Shown here in pieces: positions 24,121 to 35,900 of a stretch of 64,000 nt of DNA. The DNA comes from Membranipora membranacea (Eukaryota; Bryozoa; Gymnolaemata; Cheilostomatida; Membraniporidae), in contig OU612074.1 of the NCBI GenBank assembly GCA_914767715.1, positions 261,501 through 325,500 of the forward strand, in the 5' to 3' direction. The notes beneath the pieces were generated by a model. It was not told the origin of the DNA, did not search any database, and worked only from the letters and a program-made list of their open reading frames with translations. Made by a program: the position numbers and the translations under genes. The number at the start of each line of letters is the position of its first letter. Positions within the stretch are counted from its first letter, which is position 1.

Positions 24121-26080
24121 CCACTGCAATCCAAACAGATCAAAAAATTCAAGAATACAGCAATAAAATACAGCAACTCAGAAAAAGCAAACATTGCTTT
24201 TTTTTGCTGACAATATTATTTTTAAAATGTAATGTTGTGTAAACCAACTACCAATGGTAAAGTGAACTGAGATTGTAATGTATTTTTGAATGCAATGAAT
24301 TCAGCTGAGTTAAGAAAAAAAATTAACAGCTTATGATTTTTCCCAAGCCAACCCATCGATCCTCACAAACGGCTTCTCTATGTCATCAATGAGACAATCA
24401 TCAGCGACTTCATGGAAAGCATTCGGGTGTAACATTTAAAAATTAAATATGTAATCTGTAGTTGCAGTCATCTCAATAAGCCAGTGGCTCTGGAATTACT
24501 TGAGGAATGGCCAAAGCTTTACTTATGAGGAAGCATTTTTATTTTCTTAAAACGTTATTATTTGGAGTCTATTTCATTTATTGGCTTAGATAGCGATCAC
24601 AATGATAAGATTTCCTTATTTTACCTACAAGCTGTCAATCATCACCATTTTATACCAGCTGTCTAAACTACTTCTACAGGTACCAGGAAATATTTCCCCA
24701 TGAAATGTCAACTCAACCTCATGTTAATCACCTCATTATGAAGCTGCAGTACACACTTGCGACATTTTTTTGATAACAGATTAAATAATTCTTCAGTCAA
24801 GAAAATACCAACAGCGGCTCTCCGTTAAATTTTTATCAGTTTCAGCACAGTTATTTTCCCTGTGAAGCAGGTCACTTGGCTAATTGTATTATCGTCCATA
24901 CACCATAAATAAAACACTTATGATAAATATAAAAAGTATCTGGTAAAATGTTTCTTTCAGTGCACCTGCTGGTGGGTAGGTTACAAAACTCTCAGGGGTG
25001 ATGAAATAAATATCTCACAAAAAACAACAATCTCAGTGTGCCGAAATTAATGGTGGCTGGTCATTTCTAATCAAAAACAGACGAACCGGTCAAATCCCAG
25101 CAATGGCCTTTAGGGAGAAGACCAAATTGGATATCTGGGAAAGATCTGGTCAGACCTCATGTTACAAAATCATGCTGTGATATTTATTGACCGTTGAATC
25201 GACCATCTCTAATTGTGGTTTGTAAACTACATAACAAAGCCTCTAATGGATCTAGATAAGAGTGTCAGTAGATAACATGTATATAGGCTGGAAGTCTTCA
25301 AAGTGAAGTAATTATGATTACAAAGAAGATTAAACGAAGAATCTCCATAAATGGTTCCATTTGCTTGGCATATAATGATCTATAGTCTATAGTGCTCGGA
25401 CGGCTCCTATGCGAGTTAGTGGCATTACATTATCAACCAAACCATTTCCACCTGGGCGCAGTTTCATTAAAGATCATAATGTGGTATTTAGGAAAATCAA
25501 GCAGTTTGATGGCTCAAGAGATTGAATAGAAGATGTGTGTGAAGGGACAACTTGTACAACATTGACGGGTTTTCTTAGCACTGAGCATTTAGACTAAATA
25601 TAGTATGACAAATCAGTTGGTTGAGGAGTTACGAGATGCTTCCACAGAAGCCACAATGAACAGTGCAAATAGGTATTATTTTTCTTCACACTGCTTGAGT
25701 CACAGCGATTTCTGGAAAATTTCTGTTATACAACTAAGATTCAACATGTGTGGCGAAAAGTCAATGGCTATATACTACAATTATTGGTTCATTTCATGAA
25801 GGAAGAAGGAATAAGGAAGACATCAATCATCATCTTTCTCTGATAAGTCAATGGTATTTCCTTATATACAATATATATACACAGAGTAAGGATATATATC
25901 CTTACTCTGTGATGTCAACCTGCCGTGATCAGTATTTGATAACCAAAATGACAATTTTGCACTCGATCCCATAACCATCCATCACTATTAAATCTATTTT
26001 ATAGGTAGCCAACCTGGTGGTATAATAGGCAGTGACACCTGTCTCTCTTGACTTAAGTCACAGGTCACGGCACGGCACAC
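24121..26080. other. Intergenic region
   Basis: This is AT-rich sequence between lectin 2 and the cysteine-rich gene. It contains a perfect palindrome at 25,880-25,911, listed separately. The short open frames lack domains and paralogous support. Confidence 0.4.
25880..25911. repeat. Perfect 32-bp palindrome, copy 1
   Basis: The half-site CACAGAGTAAGGATAT is followed by its exact reverse complement. Almost the same palindrome occurs at 50,361-50,394. It may be a collapsed foldback element. Confidence 0.85.
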
Positions 26081-26094
26081 CATCATATAAGGAT

Positions 26095-26102
26095 CATATA
26101 AA
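26095..26102 (+). promoter_or_regulatory. TATA box of the cysteine-rich gene
   Basis: 'catataaata' lies about 65-70 bases upstream of the ATG at 26,167, which would leave a 5' UTR of roughly 40 bases. Confidence 0.5.
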
Positions 26103-26166
26103 TAACGGATGACAGTTCATGTGTACATCAGTATTTTGTTAGATTTTCACAAAGGAACAACAGAAC

Positions 26167-27795
26167 ATGTTTACCACTAGGTAGGTTTTATGGACATAGA
26201 ATTCTATATAATATAGTATATTCGTTTCATGGTTTGTGATTATTGGACACGCTTATATATGGAAAATATACCTTTATCATGTATTTATTGTTAAATCGGC
26301 TTTCTCATAAGATATCATGTGACCCTATAATACAGAATAGATATGTATGGCGTTTTGACATTGCCTCTCTGTGCAATAGAGTAGGCCTATGTATCAAATT
26401 CTAGCTGTCAGAATGGAACCGGGGAGGTGTGCTGTAACAAAAGAATTTAGAAATATATCTGTCTTAAAAAATACCTTTTCACCTAGGATGAGGAAGGAAA
26501 AGCGCAAAAGATAAATTGTTTTTACACTTCCAGTAGTGGAAGATTTGCTGCTAAAACGACATCAACAGAGATACATATTGATTTTGCACTTATTACCTAG
26601 ATCGTGTGAGAGCTTCAATAAAGGAGTAGAATAAGGCTTTTCTGTCGATAGAGCATGGCTGTTTTCCATCATTGCATGATGTTAAAGAGGATTTTTTATT
26701 TCAAATTACCGACATGTTTTGTTGATGTTGTTTTGTTGTGTAGACTCGGGTCTTTGCACATTTACATTTACAAGTTTAGTTGTTAATAGCACATGTATAA
26801 AAAGAAGGCCTCAAATGCTAAATTCCATCTAAAAGCTTATCCGACGACTATGTCAAGAAGGACTTGGAGTATGAACTCAAGTTTGGAAATTTCAATATCA
26901 AAATAATTTTTGAAATTATCAAATAAGTGGTAAATGATCAAAAACATCCCCATCTTGTGATGATCATAATCAGGAAACTTTGAAAACTTGATCCCCCCAT
27001 AGACTCACCCATAGACTCACCCATAGACTCACCCATAGACTCACCCATAGACTCACCCTAAACTAGTTTTAATCACAGGGACCCTTGTGAACGCAGCCAC
27101 AGTTTTAAAACAGAGCCCAATAGAGCCGGGTAAGCAAATCGAATCCACATCATCTCCCGGAGGTCAGATAGATATGACCTGAGGAAGACCTACCTGAATC
27201 TAGTGTATACTCAGGTCTGGCCGGAGTTACGAATACTCGTGTTTGTTTTACATCATTTTTATTTAGTGTCAAGTTAAAGGTCAAGTTGATGATTAACACC
27301 TAGAAGCGTCTCACTCACTAATAGTTATTTTTGTTCTGTTTCAGGTTACAAGCTGTTGCTGTTGTGATACTGGGACTGGCAGCACTACTGAACCTAACAG
27401 AAGCGCTTTTTACACCTGAGTACTGTCCTTACCCCTACACCTTCTATGCAGATGGTTCAGAACCTCTGATACCATGCTGTAAAGCTTGTAGCTGTTTCTG
27501 TCCCAAAAGTAAAGAGTACTTCTGGACGCAAGGAGGCAAATGCTGGGCGAAATGTAACTGTCAGAAAGAATGTAAACCTATAGTGAAGCCACCACCCACC
27601 TGCCCTTATCCCTATAAGTTTTATGCTGATGGAGAGGAGCCTTCTGTTGTCTGCTGTAAGGCATGTCACTGCAAGTGTGCAAAAAGTAAAGTACTGGATC
27701 CCCCAACGCCAGGAGGAAAATGCTGGGCAAAATGTGACTGCTTAAATAATTGTGATGCTATATCTGATAATATCTTAACTTGGTGGCAAAAATGA
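26167..27795 (+). CDS. Secreted protein with two tandem 10-cysteine repeats
   Basis: Two exons: 26167-26180 (ATG TTT ACC ACT AG) and 27345-27795, joined by GT-AG and giving 154 residues. The start gives a clear signal peptide (MFTTRLQAVAVVILGLAALL) that is incomplete without exon 1. The mature part is two repeats of about 55 residues. Each opens CPYPY.FYADG, then has a CC pair with KAC, two further C-x-C-type cysteines, and closes GGKCWAKC-x-C plus one more cysteine, ten per repeat. The repeats are joined by a Pro-rich linker (IVKPPP). AATAAA at about 27,860 follows the stop by 65 bases. I do not recognise the family. It could be a small disulfide-rich extracellular factor or matrix protein; function is unknown. 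Confidence 0.85.
27000..27060. repeat. 12-bp tandem repeat in intron
   Basis: Five copies of a 'cccatagactca' unit, inside the intron of the cysteine-rich gene. Confidence 0.9.
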
Positions 27796-27869
27796 TTTCT
27801 GTTTCTCCATCCTTGTATTGTATAATTCTTTAAAATGTTATAAAAATTTACAGTTGAAGAATAAAAACT

Positions 27870-28893
27870 TTAGTGTTAAACAATGAAATTCTGCCTACTC
27901 TGAACCAAAATATAAAGTTAAACTTCAGACTACAAAATTTCTTGCAACACTGTCAGATCAGCTTACATACTTTGATATTACTGTCGCCAATCATTTTTAT
28001 ATCGGATCAATCAAGATATCCACAACCCCTGGTGTTGTCAGTTGGGTTGTACATGCTTTAACCAGAGCCATAATAAACAGCACAAACAGTCATTCATTCC
28101 ATCCGCGCTCAGAATGGGATGCCTCGATTTCATAATAAATTATACTTAAAATGTGCGATGGAAGGAAAATCTCATTATACAGCTGAGATGTAGACACAGA
28201 TGTATGTTGTAACATCTGAGGACACAAAGCGCAGCAGTCTCTAGCAATCACTTACTTATGTTGTTCTGTTGTGGCAAACTCTAATATCCTGATAAGCATT
28301 TCACAAAAATTTGCTAAAAATGGCACAACCACGTCACATTATGTTCTACCCATCGCAGGAGTGAAGAGTGAGTATGATTGTAAGATTCTCTACGCAAACC
28401 CTTCTTCTGGTACTGAACTGAACAATAACATCAGACACACCATCTCACCATCTCACCATCTCACCATCTCACCATCTCACCATCTCACCATCTCACCTTC
28501 ATTGATCATATAAATGAAAGGTGTAAGGTAATGTACACAGGTGTATCATGGCAGGTTTTGGTAAACAGCTGAACATATTCACTGATCAGGTAATAATGAG
28601 GTCTCCCTCTGTAATTTATGATTCATGTAAAACTTATGCTTACATGCAATGAATTTACTTCAAGTTTATTTATTGTTAATTACAGACATTTCGTAAATAA
28701 TGTAAAATTGATATTGCTGATAAAACGTTAGCCATTCTTTTTGGCTCTCGGAAGAAGGGGGATAAATACACTAGATTAATACTGTAATATCTAGCCACTA
28801 GATATTACAGTATTTATCTAAGTTTTGTTGTCAGAATTGGACTGGGGAGGAGAATCTGAGTAATTAAACAATGAATAAATGCATACTGTCTCA
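27870..28893. other. Intergenic region with short tandem repeat
   Basis: No gene was seen. An 8-bp repeat (ccatctca) runs from about 28,438 to 28,497. A hairpin with arms 'actgtaatatctag' and 'ctagatattacagt' lies at 28,781-28,811. Confidence 0.5.
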
Positions 28894-29979
28894 AACTATA
28901 TCTTGACTTTGGTCGAGGAAGTGAAGAAGAGAATATGATAAGTAACTGACCTGAATATATCTTCAGAAAAAACAGAATCTAGCAAACTCAAGCAAATGCG
29001 CTAGCTGTTCTTTTGTGGGGCTTGTTAATTATGTAGATCTAAGGATTTTTGTCAGCATCGAATTCAGAATTTGCCACCCGGCGAATGATGAGTAATCACC
29101 TCAGTTGTCTCAATGACAGGTACAGCAATATAATCACAGAACGGTGGTGGTGTTTAGGTGCGGGAAACATGGCTGGCATTCTGATGATGGCACGGTTGCT
29201 TGGCACCTGTCCAATATCTATCTGGAAGTTGGTTCTCAGAGTGTTGGTACCCTAGATGCTCAACATTTTTAAACATGAACAGATATACCTGAGAGTTATT
29301 AGGACAGTTTGCCTTGTAATAATGCTAGTGAGACGGTTATGTACATATCTGAATTATCAAGCTATGTATGAGCGGAGTAATTGGTTGAAGTTAGGTCGGT
29401 TTGAGCAACATTCTGTTGTAGTTTCAATTATAAGCTAAGTTGATTAGAATCAATGCTGTCAACAGAAACTCGTTAAATGGTCGCTCCACATGGACAAGAT
29501 AACAACTGAGATTTGATAGGGAGGACAGCCCAGGTTCTGTCTAGCAAAACTCTGCTGGCTTGGTTGATCGCATGGGAAAATATTCCACACATTCCAATTT
29601 ATAAAAACTAAATTTGTAACATCCAGATGCCTCATAGATTAATCGACTACCATCATGATTACAGACTTTGTAAGGTGCAAAACTTCTTCAGCATTTGAAC
29701 TAATTTGGCCTGAACATGAATTTGCAAAATTAGGCATTTGAAGCAAAGGAGCTGAACACCGAATAATTTTTTTATGACTATCTCAACAAACATCTGCTTC
29801 AGAAAAGTTCACTCTACGCCATAGACTTTATAATTATTAAGTCTATGCTCGACCCTAATGATAAACTTTAGAAATTTGCAGTTTGTTATCTTTGGCGACA
29901 TGGATTATAAATGATTTTTGGTAATGTTTGCGATTTATAAGTTAGTTGGTCGTTCTGCTGAGCTCACTGTACTTATCAG

Positions 29980-32900
29980 TTATAGCTCATCATGTCCGCC
30001 GGTTCTATCTGTTTCTACTGAAAAAATAAGTAAATATTATTAATATCTGTCAGATTTGTTCATAGTGTTATATGAACTTGAGCGAGTCAATGATAGATGG
30101 TAAGAATGACTAAGAAAGCCAAGCAGGTGAGTAAATGATGGCTCTTCATTGCTAAAACAGTCACATAACCACCCCTTTTGACCACGATTCAGATTGAATC
30201 TTATCACATCTGGTACTGGAATAATTCAAAATAAGCCCATACTATTTAACTGTTGAGTTGAGTGAAGCCAGAGCCGGGCAATCGACCAGACCGAACCTGA
30301 AAGCTAACTAGAGAAAACCTTGTCAGGTCTGTGTGTATAATCATACCTAAATACTAACCAACAGATGAACTATTAGAATTCTCTCTACACCCATTAGTAC
30401 CAGAGTTATAGTTACCTGGACCAGAAGATGGTCTGTCAGCATTAACCATCCTCCTTCTAGCTGTCATGATATGGTTCTTATATGAATGCAGTCTCTCTCT
30501 GTGGGGCGTGTCTATCACATGAGGGTTGTTTAGATTTAACTCCATAAATTTAGCTTCCTCATTAGTAAACTGTGGCCACTCCTCGGCTATGTCCAGTGCT
30601 ACTGGCTTGTTCGGATTACTGCATAGAGAAATAAGAATAGATTAATCATTAATTGTTAGGATTACTGATGGCGTATCAAGGCCGGAATATTTTGCTTGTC
30701 TTCTCAGTGAAAGGGGCAGCTGCATACAAATGTCCGGGTAGAATGTTTTGCAATGTTACCAAGCGCTTCCACTATATTCTCAGCCCTTGCAAATGGGCTA
30801 GATGGATTGGGATAGAAAGGATTGTTACACAGATGCCCATTCCGGAAACTCTGAGGCAAATCAGAATGGAGAGAGCATTCATTGGCACAAATCTCAACTC
30901 CGATTTTTAAAGTTCAATAGTGAACATCTATTGTTTGAGCTGCAATGCAGATGCAGATTAGTCTTGTCACGCGACTTCAGGTTCCACAAACCCAAAAATT
31001 AGCCTGGAGACAAAACTACATGCAGAGACCTAAATCCGTGCAATGTGAAACTAAAGGTTAGTTTACCCAGTCTTAGCAAAGTTAGTCCAGGCTGTCATCA
31101 TTCTCCGACTCAGCGCCTCGTATTCTATCTCTTTATCTTTATTCTTATCAGAATCCCAGTTACCAACAAACATATCAGCATAGGCAGCATCAGAGTTCAT
31201 TATTCCTGTACACAACAAGATAATAAGATAAACGACAATGAAACTTTGAACGGTAATAATGAGATGGCATCAGAGTTGTCCTCTCTTTGTGTACAACAAG
31301 ATAACTCCTAAAAATCATCGGCTATTTTACCAAACACAATTATTGTCAAAGGATTACTGTTTTCCCACATGGCGTACAATATTATGATGAACGGCAGGAA
31401 ACAGCTAATAAGGGATAAATATCAAGATTGACAATAAAACTCACTCTCCCACAACTCATCCTTCCTCGCTCTCCCACTTTTGAAGAGAGTCGCACCGAAA
31501 ACAAAAGCCAGCTCATCTCCGTGGTCTGCTTGAGTTTTGAGCCAATCAGGCATAGTCCACAGCGGGTTCGGTGGGTCTGGTTGGTAGTTCTCAGTGAATA
31601 AGTAAGCGTAGGTGGATTTATCACTGGAGGAATGCTGCTCGAGCTGGTTCAGGGTGTCAAAGTTAAACAGAGTCTCTCCTGTAACAGGATCAGATGTTAT
31701 ATACATAACAAGTCACATGGCAAGAAAGAACATTGGTGTCATAGTTCCATCGAAAGAGTACAGGTGGTAGGTGTGAGTAAAAACCTTAGTTTTTTATATA
31801 TTTTAGATATAATCCGTGTAACAAAACAAAAACTGTTAAAACTTGACCTGGCACAATGAGGTCATTGATGAGGCGAGATCACATACAACAATAACGAGTT
31901 CCAAACACATGATCAGTCACAGGAGATATTGGAGGTAGGTTCTATGTTCTATGGTTCTATGCGAGGTGAAGTTTAGAAATGTAAAGAGGGAAACTTTACT
32001 GATCACAATTAACATATTTGGCTTGTTTTATGATTGACGACTTTCTCGTATATATATTAGTGATGCTACCTTGTAGTTCACAGAGTCTCCTAGCTCTCTC
32101 CTTATCACAGGTAGGCTCCTCAAGCTTATACAGATTCTTCATAAAAGTGGCGCACAACTCCGGGGATAGGGGGGTGACGATCGAACATTTAAAGTTCAGT
32201 AGGGTATCAATAATTTCCATATCCACTCCATTCTCAGCTGACTTGTTCAGCATACCGGCTATCATTGGTACCTCCATACTATACAAAAGTCCTCCCTCCT
32301 GGCCGTTCACCCCGGCCATCAGGTCAAACCTACAAAGATGTCAAACCCACAACGTAACGGATGTGTGTCAAATAGTGGGAAAGCCCAAACCTACAAAGAG
32401 GTAAAGAGTGATGTGCTTGATAGCAAACATGTGGTGGGGAAGCCAGTACAACCATACTACAGTAAGAAAGAGCTTATTAATCATGCTTAGGTCCGGCCAG
32501 TATCACAGGGTCTCGCATCGTCCCGGAGACGTTGTGCACTTGTACCCTATTCAGCTTATTCAATTCCACCACTGCTGCCCTCTGTGACTTAACGTATATA
32601 AGGGAATATCACACTGACCTGTGAGCGAGATCATAAGACTCTGTCTCTACACTATCAGGAAAGAAATCCCCATCAGCTATCGGCACCATATACAGTCCTT
32701 GCATGTTTAGTGTGTTAGTCAAATTCATCATCTGATCGAGTCCGACGTCTCTGAAGCAGTCATAGACAGAAGCGACAGTGTCTGGGCAGTTCACCACTTC
32801 ACGCCACGCTTTGATTATCTTTGTCTGTGTGTTCTTAGAGTGATCGAACATCATATACAGAGATCCTGACTGTGAATCAGATCATACAAAATGTGTAAAC

Positions 32901-35900
32901 AAATATAATATATTTATTTACATTATGTTATCTGTGGAGTACATTTTGAAATGGTAATGTGTGTACCTCCATTATTCACACCGCCAATAACATACGGGCT
33001 TTCTACTATGAAAACCGCTCTCATGAAAGAACAGAAAAAAACGGACAGTAAGACATCCAGCCTGCTGCAGATGTTACCACATACAGTAATATCCTTGCCT
33101 GAGTAATGGCTCGCTTAAACAGCCCATTGTTGTGTTTTCCCATAGTCTGAGCTGAGACGCTGCCGGCTCCTGCTGACTCTCCAAATATGGTAACGCTGTC
33201 TGGATCTCCTCCAAAGGCAGCGATATTCTTCTGTACCCAGATAAATGCCTCTCGCTGATCCCACATACCCATGTTACCTCCACCTGTGTACATACAATAT
33301 CAGACATATCGAAGATTTGATCACGCATTAATCACAAAGCTTTGTAGAAGGACTGAACCCTACCTGCAAGATAAAATATTTATCGAATCCACTTCATCAT
33401 TCTTAAAAAAATCCTCAAATACACGGACCTTTTATCTCATTTTTAAATGACTATTGCGGATGAACTAGCAAAAGCTGATGATACATTTGTGTATATCAAT
33501 CAATCCATTTTGGGACATTTAAATTCCAGCTAAATTTTATGTTTTGAAGGATAATTTGCAGTAGGCAACACAAGCTGACCCATCAATTTCTGTAAGCAGG
33601 AAGTATATTTCGGCAGATACGCTTCTGTCTCAGGAACTGGGCTGAGGGATTCTTACCAAATGTTCTGCCAAAAAACTAGAACCATTAACCTGGTCAGCAA
33701 TACTTATTTCTATTCAATCTCAGTAACTAAAATTTCGTTGATCAAAGAGGTTCAACCTGATGACTCACCGGACTCATCCCAGAGAAGTCCTAGTATACCC
33801 AGTCTGTAGTTTATAGAGACTACTATAACATCACCATGTGTAGCTAGTCCTGCTCCAATATAAATACTACGAGATCCTATAGAGTAACCTCCTCCGTGTA
33901 TAAACACCATCACTGATTTCTTATCTCCGAGCTCTGTACCAGAAGGTAAAGTGATGTCCAGAAATAGACAGTCCTCCTGTCCGGAGACTCCCTCTGTGTG
34001 AAAAGTGAGGAAATACGAGATTAAAATTTGGTAAAGCAGAAAAATTGGGTAAAATACTCAACACATTATCAAGACAGGCTAGCCGATTGTTAGGTAGCCT
34101 TAATAAACTGACTTATTAGATCCCTGTCAATGCCTAAATCAAATTTGAACCATTTGCTGCATTTAAACCTGCTGCAAGCCCCTGGCAGATTAACAGTATA
34201 ATGGAGGGGGAGCAATTCAAAATGCAGACAAATTTGTCAACCAGCTATTACTACAAAAATGTCATCTTGTCAAACCTCATCAACAAACTTGCAAACTCGA
34301 TTGTGTAAAACAACGTAAGGGTGCTAAAGATAAAGCTCAAATCACACATTCAAAGACAAGGCCAGCAGTGCGCACTTCATAGATTAGCAACCCATCTTAT
34401 CTATTTTAGTGCTACCATACTCAGACTCACATATGAGTGCTCCGGCTCATGTTAGATGTTTACTATCTAATGACTAGTCAGCTGACAGCTTAGTTGTTTA
34501 GTCACCAAGCAGACTGTGATTTATAAAATATTGCATAAATTGATCCTCAAACTCCAAACTTGCTCAGTCAATGTCTAATGTAAACTAAAACTAATAAACC
34601 CATACCATCTGGTTTGATATGTTTCTCAGGACATACCTAAGCTTTGTAAGTTACTCACGTACCTTCTGGTTTGATTGGGTTACTCTGTGGACAGTTCTGT
34701 CCGACTTCTGTAGCGTCGATAGTTCCAGTCCATACAGGAGCAGCCACAGGCTTCCTGAACCTCAACTCGTCCACAGGGGCCTGAGCATATCTTATACCTG
34801 TAACAATAACAACGAGACTATACCACTGGGGTCTGAGCATATCTTATACCTGTAACAATAACAACGAGACTATATCACTCGGGCCTGAGCATATCTTATA
34901 CCTGTAACAATAACAATGAGACTATACCACTGGGGCCTGAGCATATATTATACCTGTAACAATAACAACGAGACTATATCACTGGGGCCTGAGCATATCT
35001 TATACCTGTAACAATAACAACGAGACTATACCACTGGGGCCTGAGCATATCTTATACCTGTAACAATAACAACGAGACTATACCACTGGGGCCTGAGCAT
35101 ATCTTATACCTGTAACAATAACAATGAGACTATACCACTGGGTCCTGAGTATATCTTATACCTGTAACAATAACAACGAGACTATATCACTGGGGCCTGA
35201 GCATATCTTATACCTGTAACAATAACAACGAGACTATACCACTGGGGCCTGAGCATATCTTATACCTGTAACAATAACAACTAGACTATACCACTGGGGC
35301 CTGAGCATATCTTATACCTGTAACAATAACAACGAGACTATATCACTGGGGCCTGAGCATATCTTATACCTGTAACAATAACAACTAGACTATACCACTG
35401 GGGCCTGAGCATATCTTATACCTGTAACAATAACAACGAGACTATATCACTGGGTCCTGAGCATATCTTATACCTGTAACAATAACAACGAGACTATACC
35501 ACTGGGGCCTGAGCATATCTTATACCTGTAACAATAACAACGAGACTATATCACTGGGGCCTGAGCATATCTTATACCTGTAACAATAACAATGAGACTA
35601 TACCAATGGGGCCTGAGCATATCTTATACCTGTAATAATAACAACGAGACTATACCACTCGGTCCTGAGCATATCTTATACCTGTAACAATAACAATGAG
35701 ACTATACCACTGGGGCCTGAGCATATCTTATACCTGTAACAATAACAACGAGACTATATCACTGGGGCCTGAGCATATCTTATACCTGTAACAATAACAA
35801 TGAGACTATACCACTGGGGCCTGAGCATATCTTATACCTGTAATAATAACAACGAGACTATACCACTCGGTCCTGAGCATATCTTATACCTGTAACAATA

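Noticed and set aside
29049-29255. 68-codon frame kept in both esterase units (also 41,040-41,246)
   Set aside because: No ATG at the start, and openness is expected at this level of identity. It is more likely 3' flank of the esterases.
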